From: DATMYQ01 sp035560935
GTDB lineage: Bacteria; Bacillota; Negativicutes; Sporomusales; Sporomusaceae
DNA length: 12,991 nt
Assembly (NCBI GenBank): GCA_035560935.1
Contig: DATMYQ010000263.1
Coordinates: forward strand, 1-12,991
Direction of reading: 5' to 3'
A model generated the notes under the pieces. The model did not search any database, had not been told where the DNA came from, and saw only the letters and a program-made list of their open reading frames with translations. The position numbers and the translations under genes were made by a program. Every line of letters begins with the position of its first letter. Position 1 is the first letter of the stretch. This document shows, piece after piece, positions 1-7,764 of this stretch.

Positions 1-4
1 GTTC

Positions 5-19
5 TATAATGAGTATAAT
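5..19 (+). promoter_or_regulatory. Possible -10 boxes for the glycosylase gene
   Basis: Two perfect TATAAT hexamers lie at 5-10 and 14-19, about 30-40 nt before the preferred start codon at 48. Either could be the -10 element of a sigma-A promoter for the glycosylase/DJ-1 gene pair. The matching -35 region would lie outside the window, so this cannot be completed from the sequence given. Confidence 0.35.
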
Positions 20-47
20 TTTACTTCGCACGAAAAGGATGTGCAAC

Positions 48-689
48 ATGACCACTTACCGTCATTCTCCGGAGCCAACCACTTTTTGGCAGCAGCAGGA
101 ACGCGAACTATCCCTATTGGATTCCCGAATGGCAGCCTTGATTGAACGGTTGGGTCCCTGCCGCCTCCAGCCACGCCATGACAGTTTTCTCGTACTTTGT
201 CAGTCGATCATCTCCCAGCAGTTGGCCAGCAAAGCCGCCGATTGCATCTGTAACCGCTTCCTGGCCCATTACAACGGCCATCCGGAGCCATCTGGTGTTC
301 TGGCTACCCCCCCGGAAGATTTGCGTTCTCTGGGGCTCTCCTCGCGCAAAGTGCTGTATATCCGTGATCTGGCGGAAAAGATTCTGGATGGAACGGTCAC
401 ACCAGAACACTATGCTGCTGACGGTTCATCCATGACAGACTCCGATATCGTTAAACAGTTGACCGCCGTAAAGGGTATCGGTATTTGGACAGCGGAAATT
501 TTTCTGATGTTCGCCCTCTGCCGCCCCGATGTCTTCCCAGTGGATGATCTGGGATTGCGTAAAGGCGTCCAGCAGTTGGAAAATCTTCCGGAGCTGCCGG
601 ATAAAACCACTATGATCAAGGTATCCGGTCAGTGGAGTCCGTACCGGACATTGGCCGGCTGGTATCTGTGGCAAATGTTGGCAAAATAA
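48..689 (+). CDS. DNA-3-methyladenine glycosylase, AlkA/HhH-GPD family
   Basis: This predicted base-excision repair enzyme should remove alkylated purines such as 3-methyladenine by cleaving the N-glycosidic bond. From the start at 48 it is 213 residues. The helix-hairpin-helix is visible at about residues 138-150 (LTAVKGIGIWTAE), followed by FPVDDLGLRKG at 163-173. Asp167 is the expected catalytic aspartate, equivalent to Asp238 of E. coli AlkA. The SIISQQLASKAA segment (53-64) is the usual HhH-GPD core helix. No C-terminal four-cysteine iron-sulfur motif is present, which argues against EndoIII or MutY. The frame is open from an ATG at 9, but the ATG at 48 has AAAAGGA at 33-39 at correct spacing and is preferred. 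It is shorter than E. coli AlkA (282 aa) and lacks the N-terminal domain, as in many short AlkA-like enzymes. The DJ-1-family gene follows after 22 nt, probably cotranscribed. Substrate range is inferred from family only. Confidence 0.87.
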   Translation: MTTYRHSPEPTTFWQQQERELSLLDSRMAALIERLGPCRLQPRHDSFLVLCQSIISQQLASKAADCICNRFLAHYNGHPEPSGVLATPPEDLRSLGLSSRKVLYIRDLAEKILDGTVTPEHYAADGSSMTDSDIVKQLTAVKGIGIWTAEIFLMFALCRPDVFPVDDLGLRKGVQQLENLPELPDKTTMIKVSGQWSPYRTLAGWYLWQMLAK

Positions 690-711
690 TAAATTCAAGG
701 AGGATCTGCCG

Positions 712-1317
712 ATGAAAACGGTCTTTTTCTATGTTCACCCCGGCTATGCGGATTGGGAGGGCGGCTTTATCCTGCCGGAGCTACGCGAAAACTCTCCCTT
801 CCCAATAAAAACGATGGCTGCCCAAGCCCAACCGGTAAAGTCCATGGGCGGGCTGCAGATCATGCCTGATCTTACGCTGGCAGAGCTGGAACCGGCAGCC
901 GCGGCGCTTGTCATTCTTCCCGGCGGTTATTCCTGGATACAGCATCCTGAGGAACATGCCGGGATCGTGCACTTGCTCCCCCGCCTGCGCCAAAACCGGG
1001 TCCCGCTCGCTGCAATTTGTGCCGCTACACTGGCTTTTGCCAGGCTGGGCTGGCTTAATGATATTCCTCACACCAGCAACGGACTGGACTTCCTGCAATC
1101 CCAGGTTCCTGATTATGCCGGCGCCGCCGGCTATGTTGATCAGCCCGCCGCCACCGGCGGACAAATCATCACTGCCTCCGGCATCGGCGCCATCGAATTC
1201 GCTTATGAAATTCTCACTCTGTTGGAGGTTTATGACGACAGCACCCGCCGTCAATGGTTCGCTCTCTATAAGCATGGTATTTTGCCGCCGCCGGAATTTT
1301 GGGTACAAAAACATTGA
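712..1317 (+). CDS. DJ-1/PfpI family (type 1 glutamine amidotransferase-like) protein
   Basis: This 201-residue protein has the DJ-1/PfpI fold signature. A short beta-strand start is followed by Asp14-Trp15-Glu16, where Glu16 is the likely partner of the nucleophile. ILPGGY lies at 68-73. The nucleophile elbow is AAICAAT at 100-106 with Cys103, and His120 (HTSNG, 120-124) matches the conserved histidine position. Members of this superfamily include stress-linked deglycase or chaperone-like proteins and amidotransferase-like proteins of unknown substrate. The sequence resembles the cytosolic, uncharacterised Bacillus-type branch more than PfpI proteases, and no specific substrate can be named. 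The start is secured by AAGGAGGA at 697-704, seven nt before the ATG. It lies 22 nt after the glycosylase gene on the same strand, so the two are probably one transcript, ended by the stem-loop at 1393-1432. Confidence 0.83.
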   Translation: MKTVFFYVHPGYADWEGGFILPELRENSPFPIKTMAAQAQPVKSMGGLQIMPDLTLAELEPAAAALVILPGGYSWIQHPEEHAGIVHLLPRLRQNRVPLAAICAATLAFARLGWLNDIPHTSNGLDFLQSQVPDYAGAAGYVDQPAATGGQIITASGIGAIEFAYEILTLLEVYDDSTRRQWFALYKHGILPPPEFWVQKH

Positions 1318-1392
1318 TTCTATAGACACTCCGCCAAAAACGCTACAGCAGATTTTCCCGACCTTGGAGTTGTAGTTTCTGATATGCGCGTC

Positions 1393-1432
1393 AAAGGCCG
1401 CTTGCATTTCCACGAAAATGCAGGCGGCCTTT
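1393..1432. terminator. Bidirectional stem-loop terminator between convergent genes
   Basis: A near-perfect inverted repeat pairs 1393-1409 with 1416-1432 around a 6-nt loop: 17 bp with a single G-U pair. It begins with AAA and ends with TTT, so both strands read A-tract, GC-rich stem, short T-tract. It sits between the DJ-1 gene stop (1317) and the pyrE stop (1474), as expected for shared termination of two convergent operons. The T-tracts are short (three T before another base), so strength is uncertain. Confidence 0.78.
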
Positions 1433-1473
1433 ACATTGGGGAACCTCTGATTAATCCGTTCTCCCCGATACTT

Positions 1474-2046
1474 TTACAGTTTACGGCTGCCCCGTTTGGT
1501 GATAGGAACGCCGTCACGGCACAACGGACAGTCGTCCGGCTGGTAGGTAGGTACATCCAGATGCAAGAGAGCCTGGGCCGGCACACCAAAATCTGCTTTA
1601 CCGCCGCTGCGGTCCACCAGCATACCGACGCCGACCACTACACCGCCCTGCTCTTTAACCACGTCCAGCACTTCTACCACCGAACCGCCGGTGGTCACAA
1701 TGTCTTCCACTACCAGCACCCGCTCGCCGGGGTTAATGACAAAACCACGCCGCAGGGTCATCCTCCCATTTTCCCGTTCGGTGAAAATCGCCCGGGTCCC
1801 CAGGTTTTTTCCTACTTCGTGCGCCAGCAGGATGCCGCCGGTCACGGGACCGACCACCACCTGCACGTCATCCTGGCGAAAACGTTCCGCCAACGCGGCG
1901 CACAGCCGTGCGGTATGCTGGGGATACTGAAGCACCTGAAACTTCTCCGCGTACAACGGGCTGTGCAAACCAGAGGTTAGCAAAAAGTGCCCCGCCAGTA
2001 TCGCGCCGGTTTCTACAAAAAGCTGCCGGACTTCATTTTCAGTCAT
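1474..2046 (-). CDS. pyrE: Orotate phosphoribosyltransferase
   Basis: PyrE transfers ribose-5-phosphate from PRPP to orotate to give OMP, the fifth step of UMP synthesis, acting as a cytosolic dimer. The 190-residue product carries the PRPP-binding motif VLVVEDIVTTGGSV at 110-123. FLLTSGLHSPLY at 21-32 is the N-terminal orotate-side region, and GPVTGG lies at 66-71. Its C-terminal DCPLCRDGVPITKRGSR, with Cys173 and Cys176, resembles the Thermus-type PyrE subfamily rather than the enterobacterial type. The ATG lies inside the end of pyrF (8-nt overlap), with GAGGG at 2053-2057 as ribosome site, which suggests translational coupling. It is the last gene of the pyr operon and is followed by the convergent terminator at 1393-1432. 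Confidence 0.96.
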   Translation of the reverse strand: MTENEVRQLFVETGAILAGHFLLTSGLHSPLYAEKFQVLQYPQHTARLCAALAERFRQDDVQVVVGPVTGGILLAHEVGKNLGTRAIFTERENGRMTLRRGFVINPGERVLVVEDIVTTGGSVVEVLDVVKEQGGVVVGVGMLVDRSGGKADFGVPAQALLHLDVPTYQPDDCPLCRDGVPITKRGSRKL

Positions 2047-2776
2047 TCTGATCCCTCATTTCTGCAATAATCTTTAGAGCGGCTTCGCGGGGCTGCGCCG
2101 CTGCGGTAATCGGCCGGCCCACCACCAGATAATCGGCGCCGGAACGCAAAGCCTGCGCCGGCGTAGCTGCACGGGCCTGATCGTTCATCTCGGCCCCGGC
2201 CGGTCTGACTCCGGGAGTTACGATCAGAAAATCCGGTCCGCAGGCCTGACGAATCGCTGCCGCTTCCTGGGGCGAGGCTACCACACCGTCCATGCCGGCT
2301 TCTTTTGCCAGCCGGGCCAGGTGAACCACCTGTTCGGCAATCGGTACGGCATAATTCAGGCGCTGCCATTGATCCTGCTCCATACTGGTCAAAACGGTAA
2401 CGGCAATGAGCAAGGGTCTTGGTATTTCCAGCCGCTGGGCCTCGATGTCCGCCGCTACCGCCGCGGCGGACATCATCGCCGCGCCGCCGCCAGCATGTAC
2501 ATTGAACATGGATACTCCCAGTCCCGTCAATACCGAGGCTCCCTGAGCCACGGTATTGGGGATATCATGCATTTTCAAATCCAGAAAAACATCCTTGCCC
2601 AATCCGCGCAGGTAGGTCACAGCCTCCAGTCCAACACTGTAAAACAACTGCATGCCCACTTTATAGTAGCTGACGGCATCCCCCAGGGATTCCACCAGCT
2701 GTTTCACTTCGTCCAAGCTGGAATAATCCAGAGCCGCAATCAACCGCCGGCCCGGATTACAACATGGTTTTGTCAT
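2039..2776 (-). CDS. pyrF: Orotidine 5'-phosphate decarboxylase
   Basis: PyrF decarboxylates OMP to UMP, the last step of the pathway. The 245-residue protein has the full catalytic signature DLKMHDIPNT at 66-75, with Asp66, Lys68 and Asp71 as the charged network. Lys39 (YYKVG) contributes the other conserved lysine, and VVGRPI near 218-223 is the phosphate-binding end of the barrel. Length fits the bacterial group 1 family (about 230-245). The start ATG at 2776 follows GGAGG (2788-2792) with a rather long 11-nt spacer; no better in-frame start is seen. It is separated from pyrD by 69 nt, the only true gap in the operon, and overlaps pyrE by 8 nt. Confidence 0.97.
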   Translation of the reverse strand: MTKPCCNPGRRLIAALDYSSLDEVKQLVESLGDAVSYYKVGMQLFYSVGLEAVTYLRGLGKDVFLDLKMHDIPNTVAQGASVLTGLGVSMFNVHAGGGAAMMSAAAVAADIEAQRLEIPRPLLIAVTVLTSMEQDQWQRLNYAVPIAEQVVHLARLAKEAGMDGVVASPQEAAAIRQACGPDFLIVTPGVRPAGAEMNDQARAATPAQALRSGADYLVVGRPITAAAQPREAALKIIAEMRDQND

Positions 2777-2800
2777 GTCTATCGTCGCCTCCGTTCATTA

Positions 2801-2835
2801 GCCGGCCTATGCCGGCGGAACGCGCTTTTTCGTTC
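2801..2835 (-). other. Two small stem-loops in the pyrD-pyrF gap
   Basis: The 69-nt gap contains GCCGGC-CTAT-GCCGGC (2801-2816, perfect 6-bp stem) and a second stem pairing 2818-2822 with 2831-2835 (5 bp). On the mRNA strand neither is followed by a T-tract, so they do not look like an intrinsic terminator. They could modulate processing or stability between pyrD and pyrF, but that is inference. Confidence 0.4.
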
Positions 2836-2845
2836 GTTGAAAGGG

Positions 2846-3778
2846 TTACGCCAAGATCAACTGGCCTACTATATCATTCACATGGTTCAGCCGGCGCTGT
2901 TCCAGATAGGTCTGAATTCCGGCCGCGACAGATACCGGCGCGGTAGGATCGATAAAATTAGCGGTGCCCACGGAAACGGCGGCAGCACCGGCCAGCAAGA
3001 ATTCCACTGCGTCTTCCCCGGTCATGATGCCACCCATGCCGATCACCGGTACAGCAACGGCCCGGGCCACCTGCCAGACCATCCGCAAAGCCACCGGTTT
3101 TACCGCCGGTCCTGACAAACCGCCCACGGTATTGCCCAGTACCGGTTTCCAGCTGTGGATATCAATGGCCATGCCCAACAATGTATTGATCAGCGAGATG
3201 GCATCCGCGCCGGCGCCTTCCACCGCCTTAGCCATCAGGACAATATCGGTCACGTTGGGAGATAATTTGGCAATCACCGGCAAGGTGCTATTGGCCTTCA
3301 CCATCCGCACGACCGCGGCGGCGCTGTCCGGGCAGGTACCGAAAGCGATCCCGCCCTGCTTGACGTTAGGGCAGGAAATATTCACTTCCAGCCCGGCCAC
3401 ACCCGATCCTTCCAGGCACGCAGCCAGTTCCCCGTATTCTTCCACGGTGTTGCCGGAAATGTTGACGATCACCGGGACATCCCGACGGGACAATTCCGGC
3501 AAAATGGCGGTTAAAAATTCTTCCACGCCGGGATTTTCCAAGCCGATACAGTTCAGCATACCGGCCGGCGTTTCGGCAATCCGCCGGCCGCTGTTGCCGG
3601 CACGGGGCAGCAGCGTCGTCCCTTTGACGACGACCGCGCCCACCTGGGAAAGATCTACAAAGTCTTCAAATTCCAGACCAAACCCGAAGGTGCCCGAAGC
3701 CACCATTACCGGAGTTTTCATAGCGATGCCGGCGATATTTACCGCCAGCGATTTTTTCGCTTCCCATCGACACTGCAT
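2846..3778 (-). CDS. pyrD: Dihydroorotate dehydrogenase B (NAD+), catalytic subunit
   Basis: This class 1B dihydroorotate dehydrogenase holds FMN and oxidises dihydroorotate to orotate. Electrons pass to NAD+ through the PyrK subunit encoded just upstream, forming a cytosolic PyrD2-PyrK2 complex. The 310-residue product has the N-terminal VMVASGTFGFG (24-34) and the catalytic loop NISCPNVKQGG (133-143) with Cys136 as the expected base, typical of class 1 enzymes. Class 2 membrane-linked enzymes use serine there. GMGGIMTGEDAVEFLLAGA-like glycines form the FMN phosphate site near the C-terminus. The frame is open for 36 codons further upstream, but that extension reads across the end of pyrK and is not PyrD-like. 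The ATG at 3778 overlaps the pyrK stop by one base (TAATG), giving coupled translation. Confidence 0.96.
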   Translation of the reverse strand: MQCRWEAKKSLAVNIAGIAMKTPVMVASGTFGFGLEFEDFVDLSQVGAVVVKGTTLLPRAGNSGRRIAETPAGMLNCIGLENPGVEEFLTAILPELSRRDVPVIVNISGNTVEEYGELAACLEGSGVAGLEVNISCPNVKQGGIAFGTCPDSAAAVVRMVKANSTLPVIAKLSPNVTDIVLMAKAVEGAGADAISLINTLLGMAIDIHSWKPVLGNTVGGLSGPAVKPVALRMVWQVARAVAVPVIGMGGIMTGEDAVEFLLAGAAAVSVGTANFIDPTAPVSVAAGIQTYLEQRRLNHVNDIVGQLILA

Positions 3779-4554
3779 TATGCCAGCACCTCCCCGGCCC
3801 AGAATACCGGCCCGTCGGTGCAGACCTTGCGCCGCTTGCCGTCGGTTCCGGCGCAGGTGCAGGACAAGCAGGCTCCCAGCCCGCAAGCCATATAATCTTC
3901 CAGTGATACCTGGCAGGGAATCTGCCGCAGGGCGGCGATCCGGGCCACTGCGGCCAGCATCGGCTGCGGACCGCAGGAATAAATCATGTCAAAATGATTT
4001 TGCGCCAACAGTTCCGGCAGTAAATCCACCGTCAGTCCCTGCCGTCCCATGCTGCCGTCATCCGTGGTGATGTGAGTGTTATGACAAACGCCGGCAAACA
4101 AATCGGTCCAGAACAGTTCTCGATGATCACGTCCGCCCATAAGCACCGTCACGGGCCGGGGGCACAAAGCGCCCGCCAGCATCAGCAGCGGCGCCAGGCC
4201 CATGCCGCCGCCGACCAGCAAGGGCCGCTGCCCCTGCGGGGTGAAGCCGTTGCCCAGCGGTCCCAGACAGTTGACGCCGTCACCGGCCGTCATCGCGGCC
4301 ATCAGGCCCGTGCCTTTGCCGACAATACGGTAAATAATCTCCAGCGTACCCGCCGCCGGGTCCGCAGCCGTCACGCTGAACGGCCTTCTCAGTAACGGTT
4401 CATAGCTGTCCGCAATTTTCAAATGAACAAACTGGCCGGGGCGCAGAGCGGCAGCGGTTCCCGGCGCTGCCAGCGTGAGTCGCCGGACCTCGTCAGAGAG
4501 ACTGACCTGGGATACTACCCGGGCCGGTTCCGCAAACTTACCGGACAAGTTCAT
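3778..4554 (-). CDS. pyrK: Dihydroorotate dehydrogenase B, electron transfer subunit
   Basis: PyrK carries FAD and a [2Fe-2S] cluster and shuttles electrons from PyrD to NAD+. The 258-residue protein shows a ferredoxin-reductase-like FAD domain with RRPFSV at 56-61, the nucleotide-binding LLVGGGMGLAPL at 112-123 and CGP at 194-196. The C-terminal cluster motif has Cys224, Cys229, Cys232 and Cys245. This matches the Bacillus/Lactococcus PyrK layout and length. It overlaps the end of carB by 17 nt and pyrD by 1 nt. The start is not fully settled: GGAGG lies only 2 nt before the ATG at 4554, while an in-frame TTG at 4548 has an 8-nt spacer. The function call does not depend on this. Confidence 0.95.
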   Translation of the reverse strand: MNLSGKFAEPARVVSQVSLSDEVRRLTLAAPGTAAALRPGQFVHLKIADSYEPLLRRPFSVTAADPAAGTLEIIYRIVGKGTGLMAAMTAGDGVNCLGPLGNGFTPQGQRPLLVGGGMGLAPLLMLAGALCPRPVTVLMGGRDHRELFWTDLFAGVCHNTHITTDDGSMGRQGLTVDLLPELLAQNHFDMIYSCGPQPMLAAVARIAALRQIPCQVSLEDYMACGLGACLSCTCAGTDGKRRKVCTDGPVFWAGEVLA

Positions 4555-7500
4555 CGCCTCCGCTTACATAGTCCTGCATGGCCAGCACGTAGTGCAGCCG
4601 CCGTTCCCGCATGGACTGGAGCACATGGATTACCGCGTTGGCTGTATCCATCGAGGTCAGGCAAAGCAGGGAATGTTCCACCGTGGCCCGACGGATTTTA
4701 AAGCCGTCGGTGGCGGTCTGGCCGCCTTTGGTCAGCGTATTGACCACCATGTTGATCTGGCCGCCCTTGATCATATCGATAATGTTCGGCGCCGGTTCAC
4801 TGACCTTGGCCACCGCAGTCACCTCTAAGCCAATTGATTGAAGGTAGGTCGCCGTTCCCTGGGTAGCCAGCAGCTTGTAGCCCAGTTCGGCAAACTGCCG
4901 GGCGGCCTCACCCGCTTCTTCCTTGTCTTTGTCCGCGATGGTAAACAGCACGGACCCGGAAGCCGGGACGTTCATACCCGCTCCGGTAATAGCTTTATAC
5001 AATGCCCGGGGATAGTGATAATCGATGCCCATCACTTCGCCGGTGGATTTCATTTCTGGTCCTAATGAGATGTCCACCTGCTGCATTTTCGCAAAGGAGA
5101 ACACCGGTGCTTTTACCGCCGAGTAGGGTTTATTGGGCAGCAAGCCGGACGGGTAACCCAGTTTTTTCAGTGTTTCTCCCATCGCCAGCTTCGTGGCCAG
5201 GTTAACCATCGGCACACCGGTCACTTTGCTGAGGAACGGGATGGTCCGGCTGGACCGGGGATTTACTTCCAGTACATAGACTTCTTCGTCCACGACCACG
5301 TACTGGATATTGATCAGTCCTTTGACGTGCAGGCCGAGGGCCAGCCGCCGGGTGTAGTCAACGATCGTCCCGATCACCTGTTCCGACAGCGTCCGGGGCG
5401 GATATACGGCGATACTGTCGCCGGAATGGACTCCCGCCCGTTCCAGATGCTCCATGATACCCGGGATCAGAACGTCAACCCCGTCAGCAATGGCGTCCAC
5501 TTCCACTTCGGTACCTTGCATATAGCGATCCACCAGAACCGGATGTTCCGGCGAAGCTTTTACCGCCCGGGTCATATAGTCTTCCAGCTCCGCGTCGCTA
5601 TGGACAATCTCCATGGCCCGTCCCCCCAGCACATACGACGGCCTTACCACCACCGGATAGCCGACGGCATTGGCCGCAGCCACCGCTTCCGGGGTATTGA
5701 CTACGGTACTGCCCTGCGGCCGGGGAATATTGAGTTCTTCCAGCACCGCGTCAAATTTTTTCCGGTCTTCCGCCCGGTCAATATCGGTAACGCTGGTGCC
5801 AAAAATTTTCACACCGGCTTTGGTCATCGGCGCCGCCAGATTAATGGCGGTCTGGCCGCCGAACTGAACGATCACCCCATCGGGTTTTTCTTTATCGATC
5901 ACGTTTAAGACGTCTTCCGTGGTCAATGGTTCAAAATACAGACGGTCAGAAGTGTCAAAGTCGGTGCTGACCGTCTCCGGATTATTGTTGATAATGACGG
6001 TTTCATAGCCCAGTTCTTTCAAGGCCCAGACCGAATGGACCGAGCAATAGTCAAACTCGATGCCCTGGCCGATCCGGATCGGACCGGAACCCAGCACCAG
6101 TACTTTGGGCCGGGGCGTGACCACTACTTCGTCTTCCTGCGCGTAGGTGGAGTAATAATAAGGCGTCAGGGCCTCAAACTCAGCCGCACAGGTATCCACC
6201 ATCTTGTAGCAGGGCACCAAGGCCGCCTGCTTGCGCATTTCCCGGATATCGTACACGCTTTTGCCGGAAAAATCGGCCACGGAGCGATCGGCAAAGCCCA
6301 TTTTCTTGGCGGTGGCCAGCAGTTCCGGCGTGGTAGCCGCCATGCCCAGCCGCTCTTCCATCCGGATAATATTGTGAATCTTGTTCAGAAAGAACATATC
6401 CACCTTGGTAATTTGATGAATTTCTTCGCACTTGATGCCGCGGCGCAAGGCTTCGGCGATGACAAAAATCCGTTCATCATCCGCCAGCGCCAAATTGTTC
6501 CGGATATCTTCCGTAGACAGCTGGCTGACTTCCGGTATCCTCAAATGGTGCAGGCCAATTTCCAGTGATCGAACCGCTTTGAGCAGTGCCCCTTCAAAAG
6601 AACGATCAATGGCCATCACCTCACCGGTAGCCTTCATCTGGGTCCCCAGATTGCGGTCGGCAAAATGGAACTTGTCAAAAGGCCAGCGGGGGAATTTCAC
6701 CACCAGATAATCCAGCGCCGGTTCAAAACAAGCCTTGGTTTTACCGGTGACAGCGTTGGTGATTTCATCCAGATGGTAACCTACGGCAATTTTGCTGGCG
6801 ACCTTGGCGATGGGATAGCCGGTGGCTTTCGAGGCCAGCGCACTGGAGCGGCTGACCCGCGGATTTACCTCAATGACATAGTATTTAGTGCTGCGGGTAT
6901 CCAGCGCATACTGCACGTTGCAGCCGCCCTCGATACCCAGCGCCCGGATGATCCGCAGCGAAGAGGTCCGCAGCATCTGGTATTCAAAATCCGTCAGAGT
7001 CTGAGACGGCGCCACGACGATGCTGTCGCCGGTATGAATACCCACCGGATCAAAATTTTCCATATTACACACGGTGATGCAGTTATCGGCGGCATCCCGG
7101 ATGACTTCATATTCGATTTCTTTCCAGCCGGCCACGCTGCGTTCGATCAGGCACTGGCCGATCAGACTGTATTTCAAGCCGCGGTTGACCACATCCCGCA
7201 GTTCTTCGTCGTCATTGACGATGCCGCCGCCGGTACCACCTAAGGTATAGGCGGGGCGGACAATCAACGGATAGCCGATTTCCGCGGCAAACTCCAGCGA
7301 GGCTTCAATGGTTTCCACGATGGTGCTTTCCGGGATAGGCTGACCGATTTCTTCCATGGTCTGCTTGAACAGTTCCCGATCTTCGGCTTTTTTGATGGCT
7401 TCCAGCGGCGTTCCCAACAACCGGACCTGATATTGTTCCAACACACCGGCGTCGGCCAGTTTCACCGCCAGATTGAGGCCTGCCTGGCCGCCCAGCGTAG

Positions 7501-7762
7501 CCAAGAGACCGTCGGGACGTTCCTTGGCGATAATTTCAGTAACAAATTCCAGCGTCAGGGGCTCAATATACACCCGGTCCGCCATGTTGGCGTCCGTCAT
7601 GATCGTGGCCGGATTGCTGTTGACCAGCACGACTTCCAGCCCTTCTTCCTTCAGTGCCCGGCAGGCCTGCGTGCCCGCGTAGTCGAATTCCGCCGCCTGA
7701 CCGATAATAATCGGTCCGGAACCGATCACCAGAACTTTTTTCAAATCTTCATTTTTCGGCAC
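4538..7762 (-). CDS. carB: Carbamoyl phosphate synthase large subunit
   Basis: CarB makes carbamoyl phosphate from bicarbonate, two ATP and ammonia delivered by CarA. The 1074-residue product is full length and shows the internal duplication of the family. The first half starts GSGPIIIGQAAEFDYAG (14-30), with RPAYTLGGTGGG at 169-180 and EVNPRVSRSS at 298-307. The second half starts GSGPIRIGQGIEFDY (558-572), with RPSYVLGG at 707-714 and EVNPRSSRT at 832-840. A C-terminal MGS-like allosteric domain occupies about 935-1074, with NTLTKGG at 1008-1014, the usual site of nucleotide effectors. The start is GTG at 7762, two bases after the carA stop and preceded by a G-rich ribosome site inside the carA end. 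Upstream residues MPKNEDLKKVLVIGSG fit the family start exactly. Operon position suggests pyrimidine-regulated CPSase; whether it also serves arginine synthesis cannot be told from here. Confidence 0.98.
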   Translation of the reverse strand: MPKNEDLKKVLVIGSGPIIIGQAAEFDYAGTQACRALKEEGLEVVLVNSNPATIMTDANMADRVYIEPLTLEFVTEIIAKERPDGLLATLGGQAGLNLAVKLADAGVLEQYQVRLLGTPLEAIKKAEDRELFKQTMEEIGQPIPESTIVETIEASLEFAAEIGYPLIVRPAYTLGGTGGGIVNDDEELRDVVNRGLKYSLIGQCLIERSVAGWKEIEYEVIRDAADNCITVCNMENFDPVGIHTGDSIVVAPSQTLTDFEYQMLRTSSLRIIRALGIEGGCNVQYALDTRSTKYYVIEVNPRVSRSSALASKATGYPIAKVASKIAVGYHLDEITNAVTGKTKACFEPALDYLVVKFPRWPFDKFHFADRNLGTQMKATGEVMAIDRSFEGALLKAVRSLEIGLHHLRIPEVSQLSTEDIRNNLALADDERIFVIAEALRRGIKCEEIHQITKVDMFFLNKIHNIIRMEERLGMAATTPELLATAKKMGFADRSVADFSGKSVYDIREMRKQAALVPCYKMVDTCAAEFEALTPYYYSTYAQEDEVVVTPRPKVLVLGSGPIRIGQGIEFDYCSVHSVWALKELGYETVIINNNPETVSTDFDTSDRLYFEPLTTEDVLNVIDKEKPDGVIVQFGGQTAINLAAPMTKAGVKIFGTSVTDIDRAEDRKKFDAVLEELNIPRPQGSTVVNTPEAVAAANAVGYPVVVRPSYVLGGRAMEIVHSDAELEDYMTRAVKASPEHPVLVDRYMQGTEVEVDAIADGVDVLIPGIMEHLERAGVHSGDSIAVYPPRTLSEQVIGTIVDYTRRLALGLHVKGLINIQYVVVDEEVYVLEVNPRSSRTIPFLSKVTGVPMVNLATKLAMGETLKKLGYPSGLLPNKPYSAVKAPVFSFAKMQQVDISLGPEMKSTGEVMGIDYHYPRALYKAITGAGMNVPASGSVLFTIADKDKEEAGEAARQFAELGYKLLATQGTATYLQSIGLEVTAVAKVSEPAPNIIDMIKGGQINMVVNTLTKGGQTATDGFKIRRATVEHSLLCLTSMDTANAVIHVLQSMRERRLHYVLAMQDYVSGGDELVR

Positions 7763-7764
7763 CG

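Noticed and set aside
781..1413. Minus-strand 210-codon frame opposite the DJ-1-family gene
   Set aside because: The opposite strand has a clear family member with a strong ribosome site; this frame crosses the terminator and has no protein-like features.
1384..1980. Plus-strand 198-codon frame opposite pyrE
   Set aside because: It starts inside the convergent terminator and lies antisense to pyrE; it is His/Gln/Arg-rich as expected of a shadow.
3779..3886. N-terminal extension of pyrD by 36 codons
   Set aside because: It reads through the pyrK C-terminus in another frame, is Arg/Gly-rich and not PyrD-like; the TAATG junction at 3778 gives a normal family start.
2964..4070. Long plus-strand open frame of 368 codons opposite pyrD and pyrK
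   Set aside because: It is antisense to two certain genes, has a Pro/Thr/Ser/Arg-rich composition typical of a GC-biased shadow frame and no ribosome site or family resemblance.
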